Source: Brevibacterium spongiae
GTDB taxonomy: Bacteria > Actinomycetota > Actinomycetes > Actinomycetales > Brevibacteriaceae
Direction: 5' to 3'
Assembly: GCF_026168515.1 (NCBI RefSeq)
Contig: NZ_CP093443.1
Location: 1,240,001 to 1,304,000 of the forward strand
DNA: 64,000 nt
The notes under the pieces: generated by a model
Databases searched by the model: none
What the model was told of the DNA's origin: nothing
The model's input: only the letters and a program-made list of their open reading frames with translations
Made by a program: the position numbers and the translations under genes
Shown: positions 35,974-45,891 of the stretch, piece after piece
Layout: each line of letters starts with the position of its first letter
Numbering within the stretch: the first letter of the stretch is position 1

Positions 35974-36673
35974 CGTTCTTCACGGCCTTGACGAAGGCGT
36001 CGGCGGTCTTCGTCACCGTCGCCTCTTCGACATCGGCGATATTGGACACGGCGACGATGTTGTTGCCGACGCGGGCGGTGACGATGCGCAGTTCCATGGC
36101 GGTCTGTCCGCCGGCTTCGACGTTCGCGACGACCCCACTGGTCTCATCGGCCCCGGCCACTTCGACGTCGAAGGTCTTGTACTTCATCTGCATTTCGACG
36201 CCCGCGGTCTTGACCTTCACATCGCTGCATTCCTTCGCAATGGTCGAGGAGCCCTCGAGCTGGGTCTTCGCCCCGTCCTCGTCATCGAAGCTCGACAGGC
36301 CCGCGGACACGATGTTGTCGGTCGAGGTTCCGGCGACCGTCGTGCCCCCCGAAGCGAGGTTCGCGTTGAGCATGTTGAGAGTGATGTCCTTGCACTTGGC
36401 CGGCTCGAACTCCGAAGCTTCCAGGGCCTTGGCCGCCTCACCGCTGGCGTTGCCGGCACCGTCGACGGCCTTGAACGACTGGCCCTCGGCCTTCGTCGAT
36501 TCGAGGATCTCCTTGAGCTTCGCCTCGTCGAGCTTCTCAGCTTTCGGAGCCTCCTCGACGGCGGCCTTCGACGCATCGTCGCCGCCGTCCTTCGGTGCGG
36601 AGTCGCCGCCACCGGTGCACCCGACCAGGGACAGGCCTGCGCAGAGAGCGATGGCTGGGAGTATGCGTTTCAT
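35966..36673 (-). CDS. Predicted lipoprotein, unknown function
   Basis: 235 residues. Signal peptide MKRILPAIALCAGLSLVGC has a lipobox LVGC; the mature protein begins with a Gly/Asp/Ser-rich tether, then a helix rich in Lys and Glu (EAPKAEKLDEAKLKEILEST). The C-terminal part (VAGADETSGVVANVEAGGQTA, ARVGNNIVAVSNIADVEEATV) looks like the beta-rich sensor folds seen in actinobacterial DUF-type lipoproteins, but I cannot name the family. It is 15 nt downstream of the esterase gene on the same strand. Confidence 0.8.
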   Translation of the reverse strand: MKRILPAIALCAGLSLVGCTGGGDSAPKDGGDDASKAAVEEAPKAEKLDEAKLKEILESTKAEGQSFKAVDGAGNASGEAAKALEASEFEPAKCKDITLNMLNANLASGGTTVAGTSTDNIVSAGLSSFDDEDGAKTQLEGSSTIAKECSDVKVKTAGVEMQMKYKTFDVEVAGADETSGVVANVEAGGQTAMELRIVTARVGNNIVAVSNIADVEEATVTKTADAFVKAVKNAS

Positions 36674-36688
36674 GATGGACCTCTCGAG

Positions 36689-38266
36689 TCAGCGTTCAGA
36701 AGAATCTGCGGCCGCGGAATCCCGGCCGCTCTCAATATATGCGCCAGCGGGCGATTCCGTCGTCTCTGACTGTGCCGGATCTGACACATCGCCGGCAGTG
36801 CTCTGTCCGGAGCTCGTGTTCGCGATCCGCCGGTCGTGGGCTTCGTCCGGGGCCCGCCCGCCGTCGATGGCCGCGTCCTCCGGCGCCGAGGTGATCCGCA
36901 CTGTCGTCACCTCGTCCTGTCCCAGCGTGGTGAAGTGCTGAGTGCGCTTTCCGGGGATGATCGGGTCATGCATCGCCGCGGCCAGGCGTCCGGTGATCGT
37001 CAGACGTCCCTTCTTGTCGGCTCGCTGCTGGTAGGCGTTGTCGCCTCTGGGGCCGGTGACGGCAATGTCGTAGCGCCGTCTGGGTTCGAACAGTCCCGGT
37101 GTGCGGACGCGGAAGCTGCCGGTCCCTGTCAGTGAGAACCCGGCGCCGCTGACCGCGTCGAAGCGCACGATCTGCGCGCGGCGACGGGAGATCTCCACCC
37201 TCCACCCGTGGATGTCGAAGAGGGCATGACCGGTGAGGTGGGTGAACGTCCCACCATCGGCGACCCTGTTGACCGACCGATCCGAACTCGAATAGTCCCG
37301 TCGTCTCTCCAGCGTCTTCAGCCAGGCGCCGAGCTCACGTTCCCAGCTGTTCCAGTTGTGCAGTCCGCTGGTGCGCGGATACCAGGAATGGCGGATGCCG
37401 AGTGCATTGAGGCGGGCGGCGAAGCGCTCGCCCTGGCTGTTGACCATCGATTCGAGCAGATCCCGATCCTTTGCGCCCTCCACACTGCCGGAGCCGGCAC
37501 TGAACCACAGGTCGAGGCCGGCGAGGTTCTCGGCCAGCGCATACGGTGAGTTCGCCATCCATTCGCTGCGATCCGCGACGGGATCGCCGAAGAGCGTCAT
37601 CGATCGTGCCCCCTCGCGCATGGCGATGATGTCGAAGGCCGGGACGGTGGCCAAGGGGTCCAGTGGTGACGAGAACGCGGCCGCCGCGCCGTACCGATCA
37701 GGGTGCCAGGCCGCGTATTTCATCGCCCCGTACCCGCCCATCGACAGCCCCGCGAGCAGCTGATTCTGCGGCGCGAAGTCGACGGAGTAGGTCGCGTCGA
37801 GGAAGGCCGGGATCTCTTCGGTGTGGAACCGCGGCCAGTCGTGGACCTCGCTGCCGACCGCCAGCCGCGAATACGAGCCTGCCCCGCCGTCGGGCATGAC
37901 GACAAGATAAGGGGAATCGAGGGTGAGCTCCTCAGCCGACCCGAAGTCGGTCCAGGACCGGAAGTCATCGCCGCCGCCGTGGTACAGGTGGATGACGGGG
38001 CTGACCTCTGCGGGGATCCCCGGCAACAGCACGCGCACCCCGACGGTGCGGCCGAGGGCGGGGGAGTAGAGGAAGAATTCGCGCAGCCTCGGCGAGAGCT
38101 TCCGCTTGTCCCGGATGTGCCAGGAGCGGGCGTCCTTGCCGCGTGGTTCGGGGCCGAGGAACGCGCTGTTCTGTTCGAGGGCGGGGTACCGTCCGCGATG
38201 GGATCTGGCCGCGGTCAGAGTGCGGATGGCACGAGCTCCCATCGCGATGATCAATGAGCGGCGCAT
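36689..38266 (-). CDS. Large alpha/beta-hydrolase esterase (esterase D / antigen 85-type)
   Basis: 525 residues. Residues 60-330 are an esterase: oxyanion segment VIHLYHGGGDDFRSW, nucleophile elbow LLAGLSMGGYGAMKYAAW (Ser about 172), and the catalytic His in SGLHNWNSWERELGAW. This resembles the antigen 85/S-formylglutathione hydrolase branch. Residues 345-440 read as a beta-rich accessory domain (GHALFDIHGWRVEISRRRAQIVRFD...), and the last 80 are disordered. The N-terminus has a weak signal-like stretch (RRSLIIAMGARAIRTLTAARS) and may be secreted. It lies between menC and menD but does not look like MenH. Confidence 0.8.
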   Translation of the reverse strand: MRRSLIIAMGARAIRTLTAARSHRGRYPALEQNSAFLGPEPRGKDARSWHIRDKRKLSPRLREFFLYSPALGRTVGVRVLLPGIPAEVSPVIHLYHGGGDDFRSWTDFGSAEELTLDSPYLVVMPDGGAGSYSRLAVGSEVHDWPRFHTEEIPAFLDATYSVDFAPQNQLLAGLSMGGYGAMKYAAWHPDRYGAAAAFSSPLDPLATVPAFDIIAMREGARSMTLFGDPVADRSEWMANSPYALAENLAGLDLWFSAGSGSVEGAKDRDLLESMVNSQGERFAARLNALGIRHSWYPRTSGLHNWNSWERELGAWLKTLERRRDYSSSDRSVNRVADGGTFTHLTGHALFDIHGWRVEISRRRAQIVRFDAVSGAGFSLTGTGSFRVRTPGLFEPRRRYDIAVTGPRGDNAYQQRADKKGRLTITGRLAAAMHDPIIPGKRTQHFTTLGQDEVTTVRITSAPEDAAIDGGRAPDEAHDRRIANTSSGQSTAGDVSDPAQSETTESPAGAYIESGRDSAAADSSER

Positions 38267-38307
38267 GCGTTGAGGCTAGAGGGCGGAGATGAACCTCAGG
38301 TGGGCAA

Positions 38308-40080
38308 GTGGTTGAATATCAGGTGATGTCGAATTCGAGCGCAGCGGCGCAGCAGATAGCCCGGAGCCTGATCCGGTCCGGGGTCACAGACGTGGTCATC
38401 GCCCCCGGGTCCCGGTCCGCTCCCTTGGTGTACGCGCTCGCACCTCTCGCCGAGGCGGGCCTCATCCGCACCCATGTGCGCGTCGATGAGCGTGATGCCG
38501 GGTTCCTCGCCCTCGGTCTGGCGCGAGGTCTGCGTGCGCGGGGACAGGAATCTGCGGTCGCGGTCGTGACGACGTCCGGTTCGGCCGTGGCCAATCTCCA
38601 CCCGGCCGTCCTCGAAGCCTCCTACGGGCATCTGCCGCTGCTGGCGCTGACCGCCGACCGGCCGGCCAGGCTGCGGGCGACCGGTGCGAACCAGACCATC
38701 GACGACCAATCACAGGTGCTCAGCGACGTCCGTGCCCGTTTCGATATTCCCGCCGGTGAGACCGCAGAAACAGTCGATCGCGCGGTCGTCGACGCTGTCA
38801 CGACGTCGATGGGTCGCATCGGCGGCACCGGCACCGAGGCGGCCGGACCGGTCCAGTTCAACGTGCAGTTCGACACCCCGCTCGTTCCCACCCCGGAGGA
38901 GCTGAGCGCGTGGACGGACGAGATCGCGGGGCTCGCAGAGAGCGGCGCTGCGAGCACTGAGACCCACTTCTCAGAAGTGGAGCGCGACGGTGCAGGGAAC
39001 GGTCCGCAGACATCCGCCGAAGTCACCATCACCGAGGGAACGGTCATCGTGGCCGGAGACGCCGGCGGGCATTCGGCCGAATCTCTGCGCGTGCTCGCTT
39101 CTGACCACCATCTGCCGGTGCTTGCCGAGCCTTCGAGCCCACTGGCCCGCACCGCTGCTGATCCGTCGAACTCCTCGGCTTCCGGAACAGCCGAACTTTC
39201 GACGATTGTGCCCGCTCATGCCCGCGTGCTCGGCGAACACCCCGAGCTGCGTGAGGCGGTCCGCACCGTCATCGTCCATGGCAAACCGACTCTGACCAGG
39301 CCTGTTGCTGCGCTGCTCGCCGACGAATCCGTGCGGGTCCAGCGGGTGCCCGATGACGTCGACGCGCTCGATCTTAGGCTCGCGGATGAGTCCGAAGATG
39401 CGGCGAGCTCGGGGCCGGCGTGGGTGCGTGAGTGGATCGCTGCGGGGGAGGGGTTCGTCTCGACCGCCTCGGCGAGCGATTTCCAGTCGACGGCACGAGC
39501 GGTCACCGAGCACCTCGCGGCACAGGACATCACTCTCTTCGTCGCGAGCTCGAACTCGGTGCGCTACCTCAGCGAGGCCACCGACATCCGTGCCCGCATC
39601 CACGCCTCGCGGGGACTGGCCGGCATCGACGGGCTCGTCTCCACCGCCACAGGACTGTCCCTGGGGCTGGGGGAGCCTGTCGTCCTGCTCATCGGCGATA
39701 TCGCCATGCTCCACGACATCGGCGGACTGCTCACCCCGAGCGCCGAGGAAGCCGGTGAGGTGACGATCGTGGTGCTCAACGACGATGGTGGGGCGATCTT
39801 CTCCGGACTCGAACACTCGCAGCCCCACCTCGCCGGATATCTGGAACGCTACTTCACTGTCCCGCACGGGCGCGGTTTCGCCGAACTCGCCGCCGCCTAC
39901 GGCTGGGAGTACACCCAGGTGAGCAGGTCAGCGGAGTTCGAACGAGCCTTGTCCGGCAGCGTCAACACTGACGTTCATGGCGCTGACGTGTCCGGAACAG
40001 ACCCTTCCGGAACAGACCCTTCCGACGGTGACGCCGCAGGGGGCGTGCGTCGCATCATCGAGGTGACACCGGCCCGCTGA
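38308..40080 (+). CDS. menD: 2-succinyl-5-enolpyruvyl-6-hydroxy-3-cyclohexene-1-carboxylate synthase
   Basis: 590 residues, ThDP enzyme. The N-terminal domain carries VIAPGSRSAPLVYAL and the ThDP-activating Glu in RVDERDAGFLALGLARG; the substrate loop TSGSAVANLHPAV and TADRPARLRATGANQTIDD follow. The C-terminal cofactor motif is GDIAMLHDIGGLLT...VVLNDDGGAIFSGLEH (GD to NDDGG). It joins isochorismate and 2-oxoglutarate. The C-terminus contains a degenerate repeat (DVSGTDPSGTDPSDGD). GTG 38308 has AGGTGG upstream; ATG 38326 is an alternative start. Confidence 0.94.
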   Translation: MVEYQVMSNSSAAAQQIARSLIRSGVTDVVIAPGSRSAPLVYALAPLAEAGLIRTHVRVDERDAGFLALGLARGLRARGQESAVAVVTTSGSAVANLHPAVLEASYGHLPLLALTADRPARLRATGANQTIDDQSQVLSDVRARFDIPAGETAETVDRAVVDAVTTSMGRIGGTGTEAAGPVQFNVQFDTPLVPTPEELSAWTDEIAGLAESGAASTETHFSEVERDGAGNGPQTSAEVTITEGTVIVAGDAGGHSAESLRVLASDHHLPVLAEPSSPLARTAADPSNSSASGTAELSTIVPAHARVLGEHPELREAVRTVIVHGKPTLTRPVAALLADESVRVQRVPDDVDALDLRLADESEDAASSGPAWVREWIAAGEGFVSTASASDFQSTARAVTEHLAAQDITLFVASSNSVRYLSEATDIRARIHASRGLAGIDGLVSTATGLSLGLGEPVVLLIGDIAMLHDIGGLLTPSAEEAGEVTIVVLNDDGGAIFSGLEHSQPHLAGYLERYFTVPHGRGFAELAAAYGWEYTQVSRSAEFERALSGSVNTDVHGADVSGTDPSGTDPSDGDAAGGVRRIIEVTPAR

Positions 40081-40115
40081 GCACCGCCCGTCGCTGCGGT
40101 GACCAGGTCCGCAGC

Positions 40116-41480
40116 TCAGTCGAGTCCCAGGGCCCGGCGCATCGGCTTGAGCTTCGCGTTCGTCTCGGCCACCTCGGCGTCAGGATCCGAATCGGGCATG
40201 ATCCCGGCCCCGGCGTACAGGCGGATCCGATTGCGGTCCTCGAGCTGACCGCAGCGCAGGGCGATGCCGAACTGACCATTGCCGCGTCCGTCCATCCACC
40301 CGACGGGACCGGAGTAACGGCCACGGTCCAGCGGTTCGAGGTCATCGACATGCGTCACCGCGCTCGCCTGCGGATACCCGCCGACAGCTGCGGTCGGATG
40401 GACCGCAGCAGCGACGTCGAGGGCATTGAGCCCGGAATCAGGGGAGAGATTCGCCTGCGCGTCCGAGGCCGAATGGATGACATTGGCCAAGGGCAGGAGG
40501 TGGGGACGTTCATCGACGCTGACATTCTCGGCGACCGATCCCAGGCTGCGCTGCAGAGAGGCGATGGCGAAAGCGTGCTCGGTGCTGTCCTTGTGCGCAC
40601 TCAGGAGCTTCCGGGCCGCCGGCATCTCCTCCATCGGGTTCTTCTCCACCCGGTAGGTGCCGGCCAGCACACGAGAGGTCACGCGATCGTTCTCCACTCC
40701 GATGAGCAGTTCCGGAGTCGAACCGATGAGGCCGGCGACGTCGAAGGTCCAGCAGCTCGGATAGCTGCGATTGAGTGCTCCGAGAACCGCACGGACATCG
40801 ATGTCATCGTCCGTGGTGACCACCTCGTCGCGGGCGAGGACGATCTTGCGCAGCGTCGGATCATCGGAGAACGCATCCACTTCCGCCGAGGTGTCGATCG
40901 GGGTGAGCATCGCCGCGACCTGCTCGACGAGTTCCGCCCACCGGTCGGGATCGAGTTCCCCGGCCTCGGACTGAGCAGAGCGCACTCGTCGGAGCGGTTC
41001 GGCGTGGAGGACCGGAGACAGCGGCGGGACCTCGGCCGTTGAGATCGAGGTCAGCCACACACGGCCGCCGCGGCGGCCGAGAACGAACTCGGGGACGTGG
41101 ATGATCGAATCGACCTCGGACTCACCCGAGTACGCGACCGTGGCGAAGCACATGAGTCCGGAACCGAGGAGGTCGACCTCATCTTCGACCTCAGCCACCT
41201 CGGTGATGGCCTTCCACGCATCGGAGAGCTCGGTGAATCTGTGCGGCCCGCGGGCACTGATGCGCAGGGTGCGACCGAAGCCGATGAGCCCGGAGGTGTC
41301 ACGCACCCAGCAGGAGAAGCCGTCGGTCGGCAGCAGTTCGAGGGTCTGCTCCACAGTCGTGGGCAGACCGGATTCGAAGGGGAAACCGGGTCCGGGATCG
41401 ACGTCGTCGACGAAACGGGACCGCACATGCAGTCGTGGGGGTGCGGTGAGGATGTCGGAGGTGCCGAAAGTCGTAGTCAT
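40116..41480 (-). CDS. menF: Isochorismate synthase
   Basis: 454 residues of the chorismate-binding family. KIVLARDEVVT, SYPSCWTFDVAGLIGSTPELLIG, VLAGTYRVEKNPMEEMPAARKLLSAHKDSTEHAFAI (read in parts), the base-binding VHPTAAVGGYP, and the C-terminal RGRYSGPVGWMDGRGNGQFGIALR and LYAGAGIMPDSDPDAE are typical. It converts chorismate to isochorismate, entering menaquinone (or siderophore) synthesis; position between menD and menG favours menaquinone. It is divergent from menG across 82 nt. Confidence 0.92.
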   Translation of the reverse strand: MTTTFGTSDILTAPPRLHVRSRFVDDVDPGPGFPFESGLPTTVEQTLELLPTDGFSCWVRDTSGLIGFGRTLRISARGPHRFTELSDAWKAITEVAEVEDEVDLLGSGLMCFATVAYSGESEVDSIIHVPEFVLGRRGGRVWLTSISTAEVPPLSPVLHAEPLRRVRSAQSEAGELDPDRWAELVEQVAAMLTPIDTSAEVDAFSDDPTLRKIVLARDEVVTTDDDIDVRAVLGALNRSYPSCWTFDVAGLIGSTPELLIGVENDRVTSRVLAGTYRVEKNPMEEMPAARKLLSAHKDSTEHAFAIASLQRSLGSVAENVSVDERPHLLPLANVIHSASDAQANLSPDSGLNALDVAAAVHPTAAVGGYPQASAVTHVDDLEPLDRGRYSGPVGWMDGRGNGQFGIALRCGQLEDRNRIRLYAGAGIMPDSDPDAEVAETNAKLKPMRRALGLD

Positions 41481-41562
41481 GTCGCCTCGATTCTAGACGA
41501 GGTTTCCGGCCGACAGGGATCCGGATTCGCCCTGCCCCTGCCGGTGTTGAGACAATGAGTCC

Positions 41563-42321
41563 ATGAACCGTGCCCAGCTGGATAAGCAGCCCGCCGACGT
41601 CGCGTCGATGTTCGATGATGTCGCCTCCCGCTACGACCTCACCAACGACGTACTCACCTTCGGACTCGCCCGCTCATGGCGACGCACCGTCGCCTATTCC
41701 GTGGCCGCCGGACCCGGCGAGCGCGTGCTTGATCTGGCTGCCGGAACCGGCACCTCATCGATGACGTTCACCCACCATGGGGCCGAGGTCATCGCCGGAG
41801 ACATCTCCACCGGGATGCTCGCCGAGGGGCGTCGTCGGCATCCGAGAATCGACTTCATCTATGCCGACGCGATGGATCTGCCTTTCGCCGACTCCAGCTT
41901 CGACGTCGTCACGATCTCGTTCGGCATCCGCAACGTCAACGACGTCGACCGGGCCCTTCACGAGATGCTGCGGGTGCTCAAGCCCGGCGGCCGCCTCGTC
42001 ATCTGCGAATTCTCCACTCCGACTCTCGATGCCTTCAGCCTCGTGTACAAGGAATACCTCATGAAGGCCCTGCCGGCGATCGCCCGTGCCGTGTCGTCGA
42101 ACCCGGACGCCTATGTCTACCTGGCCGAGTCGATCCGCGCCTGGCCGAACCAGGACGCCTTCGCCCACCAGATCCTCGACGCCGGTTTCGACCAGGTGAA
42201 GTACCGCAACCTCACCGGCGGAATCGTCGCCGTCCACCATGCCCTCAAACCCGCCGAGGCGGCCGGCAGCCAGGCTGACGTTGCCGAGCAGGGCAGCGCA
42301 CCGGAGACTCACCTGCCTTGA
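41563..42321 (+). CDS. menG: Demethylmenaquinone methyltransferase
   Basis: 252 residues, UbiE/MenG class I SAM enzyme. [23 protein letters not shown] at the N-terminus, SAM motif [54 protein letters not shown] and LVICEFSTP are canonical. It performs the last ring methylation. Its TGA overlaps the TTG start of the reductase gene. Confidence 0.94.
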   Translation: MNRAQLDKQPADVASMFDDVASRYDLTNDVLTFGLARSWRRTVAYSVAAGPGERVLDLAAGTGTSSMTFTHHGAEVIAGDISTGMLAEGRRRHPRIDFIYADAMDLPFADSSFDVVTISFGIRNVNDVDRALHEMLRVLKPGGRLVICEFSTPTLDAFSLVYKEYLMKALPAIARAVSSNPDAYVYLAESIRAWPNQDAFAHQILDAGFDQVKYRNLTGGIVAVHHALKPAEAAGSQADVAEQGSAPETHLP

Positions 42322-43625
42322 CGATGAATGAGTTCGATGCCGAGGTCGTCGTCGTCGGAGCCGGCCCGGCCGGATCGGCGATCGGCGCCTACCTCGCCCA
42401 GGCCGGCCACGAGGTCATCATCCTCGAGAAGTCCGGCTTCCCCCGCGACAAGATCTGCGGCGATGCCCTGACCCCGCGTGCGGTCAAGGAAGCCGGGTTC
42501 CTAGGGATGGAGCTGCCGGCCTCCGACGGCTGGCACCCGAACAAGGGCCTGCGCCTCATCGGCGGCGGCCACCGCCTCGAACTCGACTGGCCGGACATCG
42601 ACGGCACCCCGAATTACGGGCTCACGCGCCCGCGGATGAGCATGGACGAGGCCTTCGCCCGGCATGCTCAGCGCAGCGGAGCCCGCCTCTTCGAACAGGT
42701 CAGGGCCATGTCCCCGGACATCGGCGACGACGGGTGGATCAGAGGCGTGCACGCCTCCGGCACCGACCATCGGGGGCGCCGCGTCGGACCCGAAGCCCAC
42801 TTCCGTGCACCCATCGTCATCGCCGCTGACGGCGTGTCCTCCCGCCTCGCCGTGTCCATGGGCTTGGAGAAGCGCGACGACCGACCGATGGGCATCGCCG
42901 CCCGCGCCTACCACACGACGCCGCGGCATGCCGATGACTACATCGAATCCTGGGTGGAGATGCGCTCGACGAATGCGGCAGGGGACTCCGAGACCCTGCC
43001 CGGATACGGGTGGATCTTTCCTCTCGGCGACGGCACCGTGAACATCGGCGCCGGCCTCCTCGACTCCTCACCGCAGTTCAAGTCCGTCGACCTGCGGAAG
43101 GTGATGGGCCAGTGGATCGCAGACATGGGCCACGAATGGGGCATCGACGAATCGACGTCTCTGGGCCCGATCAAGTCCGCCGCACTGCCCATGGCGTTCA
43201 ACCGGACACCGCACTTTCACCGCGGGCTGCTGCTCGTCGGCGACTCCGGGGGCATGGTCAACCCATTCAACGGAGAAGGCATCGACTATGCGCTCGAATC
43301 CGCGCGCATCGCCGCCGAGGTGATCTCCACCTACTCCCGCTACCCGCAGACTGTGATGCGCCGCCGACTCGAGGAATACCCCGCACTGCTCGGGGACTCC
43401 CTGGGCGGATATTTCACCCTCGGCCGGGTTTTCGCCTCGATCATCGGCCATCCGGCGCTCATGCAGTTCGGAATCAAGTACGGTATGGGTGTTGACGTTG
43501 TGATGGAGTTCGTCGTCAAATTGTTGGCGAACCTCTACCGCGACCCGCAGGTCTCCGAGGCCGATCTCATCGACAGGGTGATCTCCGCCCTGACCCGAAT
43601 CGTCCCGGCCACCAGCAATGTCTGA
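42318..43625 (+). CDS. menJ: Geranylgeranyl reductase-family flavoprotein, MenJ-like
   Basis: 435 residues. N-terminal FAD motif [21 protein letters not shown], the family signature [16 protein letters not shown], an internal [12 protein letters not shown], and the flavin-contact block [27 protein letters not shown]. In mycobacteria MenJ saturates the beta-isoprene of the menaquinone tail. Position between menG and the polyprenyl synthase gene supports the same role here and a product such as MK-n(H2); the exact tail cannot be seen. It starts at TTG 42318, or ATG 42324. Confidence 0.88.
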   Translation: MTMNEFDAEVVVVGAGPAGSAIGAYLAQAGHEVIILEKSGFPRDKICGDALTPRAVKEAGFLGMELPASDGWHPNKGLRLIGGGHRLELDWPDIDGTPNYGLTRPRMSMDEAFARHAQRSGARLFEQVRAMSPDIGDDGWIRGVHASGTDHRGRRVGPEAHFRAPIVIAADGVSSRLAVSMGLEKRDDRPMGIAARAYHTTPRHADDYIESWVEMRSTNAAGDSETLPGYGWIFPLGDGTVNIGAGLLDSSPQFKSVDLRKVMGQWIADMGHEWGIDESTSLGPIKSAALPMAFNRTPHFHRGLLLVGDSGGMVNPFNGEGIDYALESARIAAEVISTYSRYPQTVMRRRLEEYPALLGDSLGGYFTLGRVFASIIGHPALMQFGIKYGMGVDVVMEFVVKLLANLYRDPQVSEADLIDRVISALTRIVPATSNV

Positions 43626-44712
43626 GCATATGGGCGAAGACTCTGAGTACCAGGGCGAGGACAACGGCATGCCGAGAACGACTACGACGAATGACGAGGA
43701 CATGAGCCACCTAGCCTCTCCGGCCACCTTCACCGGTGACGACGCCCAGCTTGCGGCGGAGATCTCGACTCAGTTGGAAACCGTGGAGGCTCGTCTCTAC
43801 GAAGTCACCGAGCAGACCCGTCGACTGCCCGACGAAACCTCGAAGCACCTGCTGGCCGCCGGTGGAAAGCGGGCACGTCCGAATCTCGTCCTGCTCACCG
43901 CCCGCCTCGGCGATGCGGAGAATGAGGACATCGTCGACGCTGCCGTCGCCGTCGAACTCATCCACCTGGCATCGCTGTACCACGATGACGTCATGGACGA
44001 CGCCCCCGTGCGACGCGGTGCGAAGGCCGCCCACGAGGTGTGGGGCAATTCGGTGGCGATCCTCACCGGCGACCTGCTCTTCTCCAAGGCCTCAGGGGTC
44101 ACCGCGAAGCTCGGCCCCGAGGCCGTGCGCATCCAGGCCGAGACCTTCGAGCGCCTCGTCCTCGGGCAGCTCAACGAATTCGCCGGCCCGCCCGAGGGTG
44201 CCGACGAGATCGAGCACTACATTCAGGTGCTCGCTGACAAGACCGGATCGCTCATCGCCACCTCGGCACGGTTCGGGATCATGTTCTCCGGGGCCGATGC
44301 GAACCTGGCCGAACCCGTGCGGGTCTTCGGCGAACGCGTCGGTGTGGCCTTCCAGCTCGCCGACGACATCATCGATCTGACCACGACATCCTCGGAGTCG
44401 GGTAAGACCCCGGGCACGGATCTGCGCGAACGCGTCCCGACCCTGCCCGTGCTCTATGTGCGTGCCGCTGCGGCTGAGGGTGATGAGTCCGCCGCCGAGG
44501 TGGTCCGACTCCTCGACGCCGACCTCGATTCCGATGAGGCTCTGGAAGCTGCGCGTGCAGCATTGGCCGCCCATCCTGTGACCGAGCGGGCCCGCACCGA
44601 GGCGGCCCGCTGGGCCGAGGAGGCCAAAGCTGCTTTGGCACCGCTGCCCGACGGGCGGGTGAAGGAAGCGCTGTTCGGCTTCGCCGATTCCGTCGTCTCC
44701 CGCAGCTCCTGA
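43618..44712 (+). CDS. Long-chain polyprenyl diphosphate synthase
   Basis: Up to 364 residues. The first Asp-rich motif is LIHLASLYHDDVMDDAPVRRG and the second FQLADDIIDLT; GGKRARP and the TGDLLFSKAS segment also fit. Large residues are absent at the fourth and fifth positions before the first DDxxD (A-S-L-Y-H), in line with long-chain (C30-C45) products for the menaquinone tail. The start is uncertain: ATG 43618 overlaps menJ; ATG 43669 has a better GAGGA site. The first 40 residues are acidic and not conserved. Confidence 0.9.
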   Translation: MSEHMGEDSEYQGEDNGMPRTTTTNDEDMSHLASPATFTGDDAQLAAEISTQLETVEARLYEVTEQTRRLPDETSKHLLAAGGKRARPNLVLLTARLGDAENEDIVDAAVAVELIHLASLYHDDVMDDAPVRRGAKAAHEVWGNSVAILTGDLLFSKASGVTAKLGPEAVRIQAETFERLVLGQLNEFAGPPEGADEIEHYIQVLADKTGSLIATSARFGIMFSGADANLAEPVRVFGERVGVAFQLADDIIDLTTTSSESGKTPGTDLRERVPTLPVLYVRAAAAEGDESAAEVVRLLDADLDSDEALEAARAALAAHPVTERARTEAARWAEEAKAALAPLPDGRVKEALFGFADSVVSRSS

Positions 44713-44781
44713 TTTCGTTCCCTCTTCCTTCTCTCTCCTGAATCACCGCCGTTTCGGCATGAGCGCAAAGGACATACCGCG

Positions 44782-45849
44782 ATGACGCATACCCAGGCTT
44801 CGGCGCCGATGAGGACTCCGCGGAGGCTCGGCGCCGCCGATTGGATCGGGTTGGCTGTGCTCGCACTGCTGCTCGTGGTGGGTCTGAGCTGGTCGAAATG
44901 GCTGCCGTACTGGGACAAGGCGTGGACGCTGAGCGAGACCTCCCTGTGGGATGGTGCTCCTCTCTTCGACGCCGCGGGGCAGACGGTGTCACTGTCCGGG
45001 GCGTGGGACTTCACACTGGTGTACTTCACCGCTGTGTGGAAGGCCCTGCTCGTCGCGCTGCTCGTCGCTGCCGCCATCGACGCTCTGGTGCCTCGCGACT
45101 GGCTTCTGCGGCTGCTCAATCGCCGCAGCCATGCGGGCCAGTCACTCGTCGGCGCAGCACTGTCGATGCCGTCGATGATGTGCACCTGCTGCGCCGCTCC
45201 GGTGGCCGCGAGTCTGCGTGATTCGGGGGTGAGACGCTCCGCGGCATTGGCGTACTGGGTGGGCAATCCGCTGCTCAACCCTGCGGTGCTCATCTTCCTC
45301 GCCTTGGTCCTGCCGTGGCAGTACACGGCCGTGCGCATCGTCTTCGCAGTCCTCATCGCTGTGGGTGCCAGCGCCCTGATCGGGCGGTGGGTGTCGGGAC
45401 GCAGCGATACGGTGCCCGACCCGAGCCCCGCCTCGGCGACGATGTCATCCCTGCCCGTGCGCTACCTGCGCTCCTTGAGCCGGTTCACGCTCATCCTCGT
45501 GCCCGAACACCTCGCGCTCGTCTTCGTCATCGGGCTCGTCGCGCCCTGGCTGACCGGGGTCTACGGACTCGAAGCGCAGCTGGGTGTCGGCGCTGTCATC
45601 GTCGTCGCGATCATCGCCACCCTGCTCGTCATCCCCACCGGCGGTGAGATCCCGATCATCCTCACACTCGTGCCCCTCGGCGTCGGAGCCGGCGTCACCG
45701 GTGCGCTGCTCATCGCGCTGCCGGCGCTGAGCATCCCGTCGATGGTCATGGTCGGCAAGGCGATAGGGTGGAAGACGACCGCAGCCATGGGTGCGGCCGT
45801 CGCCGCCTCAGCGGTGCTCGCCGGGGGAGCGCTTGCGGTGCTCAGCTGA
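44782..45849 (+). CDS. Permease with CTCC motif (ArsP_1/DUF318-type)
   Basis: 355 residues, about eight to nine membrane helices. The landmark MPSMMCTCCAAPVAASLRDSGV at the start of a helix, with VGNPLLNPAVLIFL following, matches the predicted permease family PF03773. Its characterised members include methylarsenite exporters using conserved Cys residues. The second half repeats the pattern (IPTGGEIPIILTLVPLGVGAGVTGALLIALPALS), consistent with an internally duplicated transporter. Substrate unknown; thiol-reactive metals or metalloids are a guess from the vicinal cysteines. AAAGGA precedes the ATG. Confidence 0.75.
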   Translation: MTHTQASAPMRTPRRLGAADWIGLAVLALLLVVGLSWSKWLPYWDKAWTLSETSLWDGAPLFDAAGQTVSLSGAWDFTLVYFTAVWKALLVALLVAAAIDALVPRDWLLRLLNRRSHAGQSLVGAALSMPSMMCTCCAAPVAASLRDSGVRRSAALAYWVGNPLLNPAVLIFLALVLPWQYTAVRIVFAVLIAVGASALIGRWVSGRSDTVPDPSPASATMSSLPVRYLRSLSRFTLILVPEHLALVFVIGLVAPWLTGVYGLEAQLGVGAVIVVAIIATLLVIPTGGEIPIILTLVPLGVGAGVTGALLIALPALSIPSMVMVGKAIGWKTTAAMGAAVAASAVLAGGALAVLS

Positions 45850-45854
45850 TCACC

Positions 45855-45883
45855 GGCACGGTCCGGCCGCCTCGGCGATGGTG
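45855..45883 (+). repeat. 29-nt direct repeat, left copy
   Basis: 27 of 29 nt match a copy at 48054-48082 in the same orientation; both contain CCGCCTCGG. The pair brackets the GntR-ABC operon. Confidence 0.7.
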
Positions 45884-45891
45884 TCAGCAGA

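Noticed and set aside
36689..38266. MenH (SHCHC synthase)
   Set aside because: Too long, with an antigen 85/esterase D-like core and an extra beta-rich domain; MenH is about 260 residues with a different layout.
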